Shown here: piece by piece, positions 56,246-64,000 of the stretch
How positions within the stretch are numbered: position 1 is the stretch's first letter
Layout of the letters: each line of letters opens with the position of its first letter
Assembly: GCF_900105725.1 (NCBI RefSeq)
Contig: NZ_FNLM01000034.1
Coordinates: 4,154,001-4,218,000, forward strand
Length of the DNA stretch: 64,000 bases
From: Gordonia westfalica
Lineage (GTDB): Bacteria > Actinomycetota > Actinomycetes > Mycobacteriales > Mycobacteriaceae
Reading direction: 5' to 3'
The notes under the pieces: model-generated
Told to the model about the DNA's origin: nothing
What the model saw: only the letters and a program-made list of their open reading frames with translations
Database searches by the model: none
Program-made: the position numbers and the translations under genes

Positions 56246-57121
56246 TCACTCCGGGGCGGCGAAGGCCTCCCGGGTGAGTTCGACGAACCGTCGCGTCGCG
56301 GGGGACGGGTCGCCCCTCCACACGAACCCGAGCCGGGCGTCGACGTCGACGCCCTCGATGGGGAGTCCGGTCACCCGTTCGTCAGCGGCTGCGATGGAGG
56401 CGCTGAGGATGCCGATACCCATGCCGCTGCACACCAACTCGACGATGGCGTCCGGGGATGACGCCTCGATGGCCGGACGGATGGGGCCGCCCCGGGTCGC
56501 CGCCGCGTCGTCGAAGACGGATCGGATTCCGGCGCCGCGCGGCAGGCAGATGAGCGAGTGTTGCCGTAGGTCGTCGAGGTTCGCCTTCGCCCCGAACGAC
56601 GCATTGGCCGGCATCACCGCGACGAGGGGTTCGGAGATGACGGTGAATGAGTCGACGCCGCGCGGCAATTCGTCGCCGTAGCCGGCGAGCGCAACGTCGA
56701 TAGTGCCGTCGGCGACCGCTGCGATGAGCCGGTCCGACGGGGATTCACGCAGGCTGAGAGCGACTTTCGGGTGGGCGGAACCGAAGGTGCCCAGAGCGGT
56801 GAACAGTGGTGCCATGGTGCACCCCTCGACCATGCCCACCGACAGGCTCCCGCGAAGCAGGCCGCGCACCTCGGACACCGCGTGGGTCACGTCCCGGGCG
56901 ACCGCCAGTGCCGCGCGTGCACTCGGGAGAGCTGCGCGTCCCGCATCGGTGAGACGGACCGACCGTCCCGACCGGTCGAAGAGCGCCGCGCCGAGTTCGC
57001 GTTCGAGGCCGCGGATCTGCGCGCTGATGTTGGGCTGGGTGGTGTGCACCCGGTGCGCCGCGGCGGTGAAACCCTCCTCATCGGCCACCGCCACGAAGTA
57101 CTCGAGCTGCCGCATCTCCAT
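56246..57121 (-). CDS. LysR-family transcriptional regulator
   Basis: LysR regulator of 291 residues. The HTH is MRQLEYFVAVADEEGFTAAAHRVHTTQPNISAQIRGLERELGAALFDR (residues about 3-50). The effector domain follows with GLLRGSLSVGMVEG and SLICLPRGAGIR. Its start is divergent from the NTF2-like gene across 100 bp containing ATGATAGTCACGATCAT, an imperfect palindrome near the start that could be an autoregulatory site. The target is probably the divergent gene. Confidence 0.9.
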   Translation of the reverse strand: MEMRQLEYFVAVADEEGFTAAAHRVHTTQPNISAQIRGLERELGAALFDRSGRSVRLTDAGRAALPSARAALAVARDVTHAVSEVRGLLRGSLSVGMVEGCTMAPLFTALGTFGSAHPKVALSLRESPSDRLIAAVADGTIDVALAGYGDELPRGVDSFTVISEPLVAVMPANASFGAKANLDDLRQHSLICLPRGAGIRSVFDDAAATRGGPIRPAIEASSPDAIVELVCSGMGIGILSASIAAADERVTGLPIEGVDVDARLGFVWRGDPSPATRRFVELTREAFAAPE

Positions 57122-57221
57122 AACTGTCGATGATAGTCACGATCATATCCATCAGTTGGACTTACTTCTCCTTGCGGTGGACGGTGGGAGGTACCAGCAC
57201 ATCCGGAGGAGAGGAACGGCC

Positions 57222-57590
57222 ATGACCACTCACGAGACCGCCCAGACCCCCGAAGACCTCACCAGGCTCTTCGTCGAGTACTCGAACGCCGGCGACGCCG
57301 ACGCGGTGGCCTCGCTCTATCACGAGGACGCTGTCATGGCGTTTCCTCCGGGGCAGGTGACCAGAGGTCGCGCGGCCATTCGCGACCTCTGGGCATCGGT
57401 ACTCGAACACCGCCCGACCTTCGTCCCGGAGCCGCCGTTGCCGACGCTCGTCTTCGGGGACGACCTGGCCCTGACCTCCACCCCGCCGCGCGACGGCGCG
57501 GGTGCGCGAGCTCAGGTGGTGACCCGGCGCGCCGACGGATCGTGGGTGCGCATCATCGATCAGCCGGAGTTCCAGGCCCCGACGCGCTGA
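57222..57590 (+). CDS. NTF2-like/SnoaL-type protein
   Basis: Cone-fold NTF2-like protein of 122 residues. LTRLFVEYSNAGDADAVASLYHEDAVMAFPPGQVTRGRAAIRDLW is the typical SnoaL/DUF4440 opening, and the sequence ends DGSWVRIIDQPEF. Such proteins are isomerases, hydrolases or binding proteins for small ligands. ATG 57222 follows GGAGGAGAGGAA; a much longer upstream frame antisense to LysR is rejected. It is divergent from LysR, which probably controls it. Confidence 0.83.
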   Translation: MTTHETAQTPEDLTRLFVEYSNAGDADAVASLYHEDAVMAFPPGQVTRGRAAIRDLWASVLEHRPTFVPEPPLPTLVFGDDLALTSTPPRDGAGARAQVVTRRADGSWVRIIDQPEFQAPTR

Positions 57591-57709
57591 CCCAGGCTGC
57601 TCCGGAGATTTCTGACAGCGGATTCAGCTTCCGTGCTAGCTTCGCTGTGTCGGGGACTACACCGGTGATGGCGTCGACCACCGGGCGGCGCGTGAAGGGA
57701 TGGATCTGC

Positions 57710-59104
57710 GTGGGAGTGCATGAGGCCCGGGACCTGGCCGCACGAGTCGCCGAACGTCTCAGCACGACGCGAGGCACCAGGGTGTCGGTCGATTCCGCCC
57801 GGCAACTGCCCGCGGGGGCGAGCCGTGCGACCTACGCCGCGACCGTCGTCGATGATGCGGGCACGCCGGAACCGATCATCATCCGCGCCGTACCGGCCGC
57901 GGAGGACGACGGCGGATTGGGCGCCGAGGCCGAGGTCCTGAAGGCCGCCGCCGACGCCGGGGTCCCGGTGCCGAAGATCCTCGACGCCGGTCTCGATGAC
58001 GACAGTGTTCTCGGGTTTCCCTATCTGGCAATGAATTTCATCGGCGGCGAGTCGATCCCGCGTCGGATTCTCCGGGACGACACCTACGCTTCCGCGCGCG
58101 AGCGGTTCGTCGGACAGTGCGGCGGGATCCTGGCGCGCGTCCACCGGATCGACGCCGCGCAGACGCCCGGCCTCGAAGAACTCGTCGACCCCATCGATGC
58201 GCTTCGCGAACTGTTCCCGCGTGAATTCGACGCGATGCCGGCGGGGCTGGTCCTCGCGACCCAGTGGCTCGTGGCCAATCCACCGCCGTCGTCACCCCGA
58301 ACCTGCGTCGTCCACGGCGACTTCCGGCTCGGCAACCTCCTCGTCGACGCTGATGGTGTTGCGGCAGTGCTCGATTGGGAACTGGTCCACATCGGTGACC
58401 CGGTCGAGGACCTCGGCTGGTTGTGCGCCAAGGCCTGGCGATTCGGCGGTTCCACCCCGGTCGCCGGGATGGGTGAGCGCGCTGCGCTTCTCGACGCCTA
58501 TGCGGAGGTGGCCGGGTGGCGACCCACCGAGGAGGCGCTGCGCTGGTGGGAGCTGTACGCGACCGTCCGGTGGGGTCTGATCTGCGCGCTGCAGGCGTCC
58601 CGCCACCTCGACGGCATCGAACGGTCCGTCGAACTCGCTGCAATCGGACGGCGAAGTGCCGAACAGGAATTCGACGCCCTGCTCGATCTGGGGATCGTGT
58701 CGCCGGAGGTGGTCACGGACCCGCTGACCGTCGAAACCCCTGGGCCCGACGAGGAGCCGCACGGGTCGCCGTCCTCGCTCGAGTTGCTCGAAGCGCTCGG
58801 CGAGTTCCTCCGCTCCGACTCCGTGACCGGCGAGATGTCACCGCAGGTCAAGTTCCACACCAGGGTTGCCGGCAACGTCGTGGACGTCGTTCGACGCCAG
58901 GTGCTGCTCGGCGCCACCCACGCGGCGGAGAGCGCACAACGGCTGGCCGCGCTGGGTGTCGCCGATCAGCGCGCACTGTGCGACGCCCTGCGATCCGGCG
59001 AACTCGACGGCGCCGACGAGAAGGTGCGCGCGGCGATCGCGGCCGACGTGCGGGCGCGGTTACTGGTCGCCAATCCGAAGTACTTTGCGGTCCCACATCC
59101 GTAA
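57710..59104 (+). CDS. APH-family phosphotransferase fused to DUF6285
   Basis: Fusion protein of 464 residues. Residues 1-330 are an APH-type kinase domain with VVHGDFRLGNLLVD (catalytic loop) and AVLDWELVHIGDPVEDLGWLCAK (metal site). Residues about 350-464 are a DUF6285 domain (LLEALGEFLRSDSV, VKFHTRVAGNVVDVVRRQ, ADVRARLLVANPKYF). In many actinobacteria these are separate genes beside an acyl-CoA dehydrogenase, and here an acyl-CoA dehydrogenase gene follows by 49 bp. GTG 57710 has AAGGGATGG upstream; ATG 57668 is a weaker alternative. Related to ACAD10/11, where the kinase phosphorylates a 4-hydroxyacyl-CoA. Confidence 0.87.
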   Translation: MGVHEARDLAARVAERLSTTRGTRVSVDSARQLPAGASRATYAATVVDDAGTPEPIIIRAVPAAEDDGGLGAEAEVLKAAADAGVPVPKILDAGLDDDSVLGFPYLAMNFIGGESIPRRILRDDTYASARERFVGQCGGILARVHRIDAAQTPGLEELVDPIDALRELFPREFDAMPAGLVLATQWLVANPPPSSPRTCVVHGDFRLGNLLVDADGVAAVLDWELVHIGDPVEDLGWLCAKAWRFGGSTPVAGMGERAALLDAYAEVAGWRPTEEALRWWELYATVRWGLICALQASRHLDGIERSVELAAIGRRSAEQEFDALLDLGIVSPEVVTDPLTVETPGPDEEPHGSPSSLELLEALGEFLRSDSVTGEMSPQVKFHTRVAGNVVDVVRRQVLLGATHAAESAQRLAALGVADQRALCDALRSGELDGADEKVRAAIAADVRARLLVANPKYFAVPHP

Positions 59105-59153
59105 CCGCACGCCCGGCCCCAGAAACCCCGATCACTAGCGAGAAGGATTCACC

Positions 59154-60425
59154 GTGGACTTCGCACTGCCCGAGTCGCTGAGCGACTACCTGGATGAGCT
59201 CGACGCCTTCATCGAGGCGGAGATCAAGCCCCTCGAGCAGGCCGACGACAACATCCGGTTCTTCGACCACCGGCGCGAGGACTCCCGCACGGACTGGGAC
59301 CGGGGTGGTCTGCCCAACCACGAGTGGGAAGCGCTGCTGGGCGAGGCGCGTCGTCGTGCCGATGCCGCCGGACACTTCCGTTACCCGTTCCCCGCGGAGT
59401 TCGGCGGTCGCGACGGATCGAACCTCGCCATGGCGATCATCCGCGAGCACCTCGCGTCGAAAGGCCTGGGCCTGCACTGCGACCTGCAGAACGAGCACGC
59501 CATCGTCGGCAACAACATCGGGCTCCTCCTGATGCTGGAGTACGGCACTCCCGAGCAGCAGGAGGAGTGGGTCGAGGGTCTCGCCGCCGGCACCAGGTTC
59601 TTCGCGTTCGGGATCACCGAACCGGAGCACGGCTCCGATGCGACGTACATGGAGACGACCGCAGTCCGCGACGGCGACGACTGGATCATCAACGGCGAGA
59701 AGACCTGGAACACCGGCATCCACGCCGCCCACCGGGACATCGTCTTCGCCCGGACGAGCGGGGAACCCGGCGATGCGCGCGGCATCACGGCGTTCCTCGT
59801 CGACCCGCAGGCGCCCGGGTTCGCCGTCGAGGAGTACCTGTGGACGTTCAACATGCCCACCGATCACGCGCACATCAGCCTGCGCGACGTGCGGGTGCCG
59901 AATTCGGCGGTGTTCGGCGCGGAGGGCGCCGGCCTGCAGGTGGTTCAGCACTTCTTCAACGAGAACCGGATTCGGCAGGCCGCGTCGAGTCTCGGTGCCG
60001 CACAGTACTGCGTGGACCGCGCGGTCGAGTACGCCAACGAGCGGGCGCCGTTCGGTAAGAAGCTCTCGACCAACCAGGCCATCCAGTTCCCGCTCGTCGA
60101 CCTGCACACGCGTTGCGCGATGATCCGCGCGCTCATCCGGGAGACGGCCTGGAAGATGGACACGTACGGCAACTTCGCCGCGTCGGCGGAGGTCTCGATG
60201 TGCAACTATCAGGCCAACCGGCTGTGCTGCGACGCCGCCGACCAGGCGATGCAGGTGTTCGGCGGACGCGGGTACTCGCGGCACGAACCGTTCGAACACA
60301 TCTACCGTCACCACCGGCGATACCGGATCACCGAAGGTGCCGACGAGATCCAGATGCGACGCGTCGCCGGGTACCTGTTCGGTTTCATGTCGGGCAAGGC
60401 GCCCAAGGGAGTGCGTTCGTCCTGA
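59154..60425 (+). CDS. Acyl-CoA dehydrogenase
   Basis: FAD-dependent acyl-CoA dehydrogenase of 423 residues. FAFGITEPEHGSDATYMET is the first FAD/substrate signature. SLRDVRVPNSAVFGAEGAG, QAASSLGAAQYCVDRAVEYANERAPFGK and VFGGRGYSRHEPFEHIYRHHR follow, and YRITEGADEIQMRRVA supplies the C-terminal signature. Paired with the phosphotransferase/DUF6285 protein, it resembles a split form of the ACAD10/11 4-hydroxyacid pathway, in which phosphorylation precedes elimination. The GAGAAGGA RBS is clear. Confidence 0.92.
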   Translation: MDFALPESLSDYLDELDAFIEAEIKPLEQADDNIRFFDHRREDSRTDWDRGGLPNHEWEALLGEARRRADAAGHFRYPFPAEFGGRDGSNLAMAIIREHLASKGLGLHCDLQNEHAIVGNNIGLLLMLEYGTPEQQEEWVEGLAAGTRFFAFGITEPEHGSDATYMETTAVRDGDDWIINGEKTWNTGIHAAHRDIVFARTSGEPGDARGITAFLVDPQAPGFAVEEYLWTFNMPTDHAHISLRDVRVPNSAVFGAEGAGLQVVQHFFNENRIRQAASSLGAAQYCVDRAVEYANERAPFGKKLSTNQAIQFPLVDLHTRCAMIRALIRETAWKMDTYGNFAASAEVSMCNYQANRLCCDAADQAMQVFGGRGYSRHEPFEHIYRHHRRYRITEGADEIQMRRVAGYLFGFMSGKAPKGVRSS

Positions 60426-60480
60426 GTAGGCTGGGCGGTATGCGAGATCGTGTGCGAAACGTGCCGGGCGAGGTCAGGTC

Positions 60481-60957
60481 ATGATCGCGGTCATCATCAT
60501 CGTCGCGACCGTGGTGGTCGCCCTGTTCGTCCTGGGCGGGGCGGCGTGGTTCGCCTGGGACTCGGACAAACGGGTGCGCAACTTCGCGCGGTCGACCGAC
60601 CTCATCCCCGGCCGGCCCGGCCGCGCGCCGGAGAGCTGGACCACCGACAACACGCGAGAGGCGTTGCTGCACCGACGCATTCGGTATGCGATCGCTGATG
60701 TCCACGCCAACCCCGCCATTCCGCTCGACGAGGAACTCGTGGCGGCGCGCGACCGGCTGGACGACGCGGTCTTCGAACTCGACGATCGGCTCATCGCCGC
60801 ATCCGAAGCGGGCCGCGACGAGGCCACCGAGGTGCTCGACGGCGCCGAGTCGGCGGTCAAGGTTCTCGAGGGGCTGCCCAAGAAGCTGTGGGAGGCGCCG
60901 AAGTCGGATCAGCTGGCCGAACTCGATCACGTCTCGCGGCTGCTGTCGCGGGGCTGA
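60481..60957 (+). CDS. Single-pass membrane protein, function unknown
   Basis: Protein of 158 residues: one N-terminal helix (IAVIIIVATVVVALFVLGGAAWFAW) and a charged helical cytoplasmic domain with LDEELVAARDRLDDAVFELDDRLIAASEAGRDEATEVLDGAESAVKVLE, probably a coiled coil. ATG 60481 follows GAGGTCAGG. No family was recognised. It is 55 bp downstream of the acyl-CoA dehydrogenase gene, in the same direction but not clearly functionally linked. Confidence 0.75.
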   Translation: MIAVIIIVATVVVALFVLGGAAWFAWDSDKRVRNFARSTDLIPGRPGRAPESWTTDNTREALLHRRIRYAIADVHANPAIPLDEELVAARDRLDDAVFELDDRLIAASEAGRDEATEVLDGAESAVKVLEGLPKKLWEAPKSDQLAELDHVSRLLSRG

Positions 60958-60960
60958 CGC

Positions 60961-61134
60961 TCAGATCACGACCGGCCGCGGCGGCGGATCCGGATCGGGC
61001 GGTCCCGGTTGCGGATCGGGCGCCGGGGGCGGCGTGGGCACCGGGATCGGCGGTTCCGGCGGCGGTTCGGGGATCGGCTCCGGAGCGGGCATCGGGTCGG
61101 GTGGCGGAGGGGGCTGAGGTACCGGCTGGTTCAC
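60961..61134 (-). CDS. Small proline-rich protein (57 aa)
   Basis: A minus-strand frame from GTG 61134 to TGA 60961 encodes 57 residues, over half of them proline (NQPVPQPPPPPDPMPAPEP and so on), ending PRPVVI. It has GAGAGGAG six bases before the GTG, an RBS better than most in the window. Pro-Glu/Asp-Pro runs suggest an extended, polyproline-helix peptide. It lies tail to tail with the preceding gene. Low complexity means composition could mimic coding, so the RBS is the main support. Confidence 0.55.
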   Translation of the reverse strand: MNQPVPQPPPPPDPMPAPEPIPEPPPEPPIPVPTPPPAPDPQPGPPDPDPPPRPVVI

Positions 61135-61214
61135 GAGGGACTCCTCTCGACGTGCGCGGTGTCCTCGTCCCGACGCTACGCTCGTGCCCGCGGTCCGGCC
61201 ACCGGGCTCGGTCG

Positions 61215-61757
61215 TCAGCCCTCGGTGAGGTCCAGCAGCTTCCGCACCGTACGCAGGTTTCGTCCGGTGCCCTGCACGCCCAGGCCCCGGGCGATGGCAG
61301 GTGCGGTGAGCTTGGATCGGCCTGCGCCGTCGGCGTAGCGGATGTGGAGATCGGCGCCGATTACGCGCCGGACGTCATCGCCGAAGTCCTTCTCCTCGAA
61401 CGCGGCAGCCTTGTCGGCGTCCGGTCGGGCGACGAGAAAGTAGACGTAGGAGTACTTGTCGTCGATGATCTCGAAGGGGTGGGCGTCGAGCGCGGTACGC
61501 ACCTCGTCGGGAGTGCGACTGATGACCTCGCGGAAGAAACCGTAGCGTTCCTCTATCGCGCGCTCGAGCGCACGGTCGAATTCGGCGGGGTCACCCGGTG
61601 GCGAACAGATGAGATTGCCCGACGCGATGTACGTCGAGGGGTCGGTCGCCCCGAGTTCGGTTGCGATCTGGCGTAGTTCGGCCATCGGTAGTGTGGCGCC
61701 GCCGACGTTGACCGCGCGGATGAGGACGATGCGCGTCGTCGATGATTCGCTGCTCAC
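61215..61757 (-). CDS. DUF1697 domain protein
   Basis: DUF1697 protein of 180 residues. Family features are IVLIRAVNVGGATLPMAELRQIATELGATDPSTYIASGNLI at the start and a conserved end GTGRNLRTVRKLLDL. The central part VISRTPDEVRTALDAHPF is also typical. Function unknown. It starts 22 bp after the DUF4185 gene stop, so the two may be co-transcribed. Confidence 0.88.
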   Translation of the reverse strand: MSSESSTTRIVLIRAVNVGGATLPMAELRQIATELGATDPSTYIASGNLICSPPGDPAEFDRALERAIEERYGFFREVISRTPDEVRTALDAHPFEIIDDKYSYVYFLVARPDADKAAAFEEKDFGDDVRRVIGADLHIRYADGAGRSKLTAPAIARGLGVQGTGRNLRTVRKLLDLTEG

Positions 61758-61779
61758 CGCTCCATGATGGCAGGCGGAC

Positions 61780-63075
61780 TCACAACTTCGACAGGTCGGT
61801 GCGTGCCAGCATCACGTTGTAGTCGTCCCAGCGGGACACGACGAAGTACAGGTTCTTGCCGCTCGAGCGCGGGTGGATGTACGGGGTGTACAGCCCGCTG
61901 GACTGCTGGTTGGAGATGAGGACGCGTTCGCCGCTCCACGGGCCGACCGGGGTCGGCGAGGTGCGCATCATGACGGTGCCGGCGCGCTCGGTGAGCATGA
62001 CGAACTTCTCGAGGTAGTCGTTGTAGGCCACCGACATCTCGCTGACCGGCCGGCCGATGATCGGCGCGGCGTCGGCCGGGTTCGGCGACCACGAATTACC
62101 GCCCCGGAAGTATTGGTAGCGGCTGAGATTCAGGATGTCGCCGGGCCGGAAGCGGGCGACGAACGCCGAACCCTGCCGGCCGTTGGGGGTTCCGTACTGG
62201 TAGATGTAGTCGCCGCTGCGCAGGAAGGCACCCATCTGGAAGCGGCTGTGGCCCTGCGCGATCTGCGGTATGCCGGGCACGGTCAACTCGAGGTTCGCGC
62301 GGATCGTGTTGTTGTCGACGGTCCACGTCTGACCGTTGTTGCGCGACACCGCGATCGCCGAGTAGTTGGTACTCCAGCGTCCGGGGCCGAGCCATTTGTG
62401 GATCGACATGAAGCTCTGGAACTGGACGCCGTTGATCGAGACACCGCCGGTGGGGATGCGTCCCACCTCGATGTTGCGGACGCCCACCGCGTTGAACATC
62501 GGTTGCGAGTAGGTGGGATGCGCAGGCGTCACCGATGCGCCGGAGCGAACCGATCCGGGTATCGCGGTCGGGAAGCGGATCGCCTTGTCGAGGTTCGAGT
62601 TGGCGTCGCTGCGGAGCATCGTGTTGTGCCGCCACACCATCTGGCCGGCGCATTTGCCCCAGGTGTCGCCGAACGCCATCAGGATCTGACCCGAGCCGTT
62701 GTCCCAGGGGACGCCGACATCCGTCGCGGTGATGCCGAAACGGGTGTCCGTGCGTTCCGGGCTACGTGGTCCGGTGACCCACGATACGGCGGTGGTCGCA
62801 CCCCTGAGTTTGGGCAACGGACCCTGGGGCTTCTTGCCGCCGGCCCGGTAGCTGCCGAAATCGATGCTGCCCCAGCCGAGATCGCTGGACCCGGTGCTGC
62901 CGGTACTGCCGACGTCGCCGCCAGTGATGCCGGTGACGTCGCAGACCGACGCGGCGGCGGGCGAGGCCACCGCGGAGAGGAGTCCGGCGGTGAGTCCTAC
63001 GGTCACGCCGCCGATCATCAGGGTTCGGCGGGCACCCGAGAGTGGGCGCAGGCGCTCATGGCTGCGTCGGGACAT
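61780..63075 (-). CDS. Secreted DUF4185 domain protein
   Basis: Exported protein of 431 residues. The N-terminal signal is arginine-rich (SRRSHERLRPLSGARRTLMIGG) with a hydrophobic core ending PAAAS. The DUF4185 domain (about 105-430) shows TDTRFGITATDVGVPWDNGSGQILMAFGDTWGKC, MVWRHNTMLRSDAN and repeated beta-propeller-like blades such as NNGQTWTVDNNTIRANLEL and YLEKFVMLTERAGTVMMRTS. The family is predicted to bind or process cell-envelope glycans, without a proven reaction. ATG 63075 is the first in-frame start before the signal. Confidence 0.88.
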   Translation of the reverse strand: MSRRSHERLRPLSGARRTLMIGGVTVGLTAGLLSAVASPAAASVCDVTGITGGDVGSTGSTGSSDLGWGSIDFGSYRAGGKKPQGPLPKLRGATTAVSWVTGPRSPERTDTRFGITATDVGVPWDNGSGQILMAFGDTWGKCAGQMVWRHNTMLRSDANSNLDKAIRFPTAIPGSVRSGASVTPAHPTYSQPMFNAVGVRNIEVGRIPTGGVSINGVQFQSFMSIHKWLGPGRWSTNYSAIAVSRNNGQTWTVDNNTIRANLELTVPGIPQIAQGHSRFQMGAFLRSGDYIYQYGTPNGRQGSAFVARFRPGDILNLSRYQYFRGGNSWSPNPADAAPIIGRPVSEMSVAYNDYLEKFVMLTERAGTVMMRTSPTPVGPWSGERVLISNQQSSGLYTPYIHPRSSGKNLYFVVSRWDDYNVMLARTDLSKL

Positions 63076-63171
63076 GCGGACCCCCTGTGGCTACGGCTGT
63101 TGGCAGTGTTGCAGAAGTTGCAGGTGCGAGCGGTGGCGGTGGCCAAAGCTTGACCGGGGCGTGACTTTCCC

Positions 63172-63360
63172 CGCTCCCTGAGGTCGAGCGGAGCGAGCCA
63201 CGGAGGGCCGGCGAGATGGGGTCACCAGGCCTTCGTGGCTCGTCGCTTCGCTCCTCACGCCTCAGGCGACGAGTGGGTGCGTGCGCTCCTCACGCCTCAG
63301 GCGACGAGTGAGTGCGTGCGCTCTGCACGCCTCAGGCGACGAGGCGCGAGGAGCGCTCGT
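63172..63360. repeat. Repeat array with one inverted copy and about three direct units of 34-36 bp
   Basis: 63172-63210 is, on the minus strand, CTCCGTGGCTCGCTCCGCTC followed by GACCTCAGGGAGCGGGG, an inverted copy of the family unit. After the leader CACCAGGCCTTCGTGGCTCGTCGCT (63223 on), direct units begin at 63250, 63284 and 63320, each near GCTCCTCACGCCTCAGGCGACGAGTG. The array lies between the DUF4185 start and the methyltransferase stop and could fold into a long hairpin. Confidence 0.85.
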
Positions 63361-63370
63361 GGCGAGAGGG

Positions 63371-64000
63371 TCAGGGGCGCGTGGCGACCGCGAAGGCTCG
63401 GCGGAACGGCATGAGCGTGCCCCAGTCATGCTTGGGGTAGGCCTCGGCGAGGCGGCGTTTGAGTTCGGTGACGAACTCCTCGCGCTGGTGGGTGGGTAGC
63501 GCCTGCAGGTACGGCCGGGCGCCGGTTCCGGAGATCCAGTCGAAGACGGGGTCGTTGCCGTCGAGGTCGTGCAGGTAGGTGGTCTCCCAGGCGTTGACGC
63601 GGAACCCGTGTTCGACGAAGAAATGCAGGTAGTCCTCGGCGTCGAGGCGCGGGAGGGGCCGGACGTCGCTCAGTGACTCGGCGAACGGCTCGGCGGCGGC
63701 GAGGTCGGCCAGCGCGGTGCGGAACGGGGCGTCGCGGCCGTTGGGGACCTGGATCGCGAAGGCACCACCGTCGGAGAGATGACTCAACAGGCGGTCGATG
63801 ACCGCGAACTGGTCGGGCACCCACTGGAACATCGCATTGGAGATCATCAGGTCGAACGTGCGGTGCGGAGTCCAATCGATCACGTCGGCCACGTCGAAGT
63901 TGGCGCGTGGATCGAAGTTGTCGCTGATGGCGCGGTCGATCATGGCCGCGGACTCGTCGATGCCGAGGATCTCGGCGGCCGGCCACTGTGCACGCAGGTG
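63371..64000 (-). CDS. tam: Trans-aconitate 2-methyltransferase-like enzyme, C-terminal part (truncated by window edge)
   Basis: The frame is open from the right edge to a stop at 63371, about 209 residues. HLRAQWPAAEILGIDESAAMIDRA is the SAM-binding motif I/II region, followed by VADVIDWTPHRTFDLMISNAMFQWVPDQ and the Tam-specific FFVEHGFRVNAWETTYLHDLDGNDPVFDWISGT. The C-terminus is PKHDWGTLMPFRRAFAVA. It should methylate trans-aconitate or a similar tricarboxylate with SAM. The N-terminus is outside the window; an internal ATG at 63943 is not the start. Confidence 0.87.
   Translation of the reverse strand, partial: HLRAQWPAAEILGIDESAAMIDRAISDNFDPRANFDVADVIDWTPHRTFDLMISNAMFQWVPDQFAVIDRLLSHLSDGGAFAIQVPNGRDAPFRTALADLAAAEPFAESLSDVRPLPRLDAEDYLHFFVEHGFRVNAWETTYLHDLDGNDPVFDWISGTGARPYLQALPTHQREEFVTELKRRLAEAYPKHDWGTLMPFRRAFAVATRP

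Overview
The window looks like chromosomal DNA of a mycolic-acid actinobacterium, most likely a Gordonia or close relative. The GC content is visibly high, GTG starts and ATGA stop/start couplings are common, and the gene content fits: a FadD-type acyl-CoA synthetase, a cholesterol-oxidase-like GMC enzyme, a DUF5313 membrane protein, a mycothiol-type DinB protein and a peptide-type ABC plus LLM flavin monooxygenase cluster. The genus is inferred from gene content, not from a marker gene. No tRNA, rRNA or CRISPR array was seen.

Layout. (1) 1-530: the 5' end of an IS1380-type transposase runs off the left edge. (2) 583-10021: a complete polyol system: xylulokinase, mannitol-type and sorbitol-type dehydrogenases on the minus strand, and divergently a SorC-type regulator followed by a binding-protein-dependent sugar/polyol transporter (lipoprotein, two permeases, ATPase). 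Uptake, oxidation to a ketose and phosphorylation are all encoded, with a clear palindromic operator between the two arms. (3) 10111-13509: TSUP permease, DUF808 protein and a two-domain RibBA enzyme. (4) 13506-17735: GntR regulator, SDR and APH-fold kinase, divergent from a class III PLP enzyme. The kinase/PLP-enzyme pair resembles hydroxylysine (or ethanolamine) kinase and the cognate phospho-lyase.

(5) 17786-27909: the most striking module. An SDR, an HpaC-type flavin reductase, an SsuE-type FMN reductase and a GntR regulator stand opposite a five-gene peptide-type ABC importer ending in an NtaA/DszA-family LLM monooxygenase and a strong terminator. The layout parallels the EDTA system (importer, EmoA, EmoB) but the substrate is unknown. 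(6) 27990-29475: a secreted lipase with a doubtful start codon joined to a broken DUF2236 remnant. (7) 29766-36133: FadD, CinA, catalase and a CaiB-type CoA-transferase, separated by repeat-rich gaps. (8) 36176-40112: MFS drug exporter with its MarR regulator, a DUF5313 protein and an SDR. (9) 40556-47899: secreted GMC oxidase, TetR, OPT-family peptide transporter, 2,2-dialkylglycine decarboxylase, DinB/MDMPI protein and a DJ-1/PfpI protein. (10) 48129-51903: alpha/beta hydrolase, a perfect 15-bp hairpin, an aspartate-rich secreted protein and a two-component system. (11) 51941-60425: two APH-type phosphotransferases with probable partners (a conserved unknown; an acyl-CoA dehydrogenase), TetR, a CoA-binding protein, a membrane protein, LysR and an NTF2-like protein. 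(12) 60481-64000: small or unknown proteins, a secreted DUF4185 protein and the 3' part of a trans-aconitate-type methyltransferase.

Two dispersed intergenic repeat families recur. One carries short tandem arrays (at 33.0, 42.2 and 63.2 kb) with a shared leader. The other has a TTGAGC...CGTCGAAA core (at 10.0 and 31.4 kb), one locus of which holds a second, divergent copy of the cinA 3' end.
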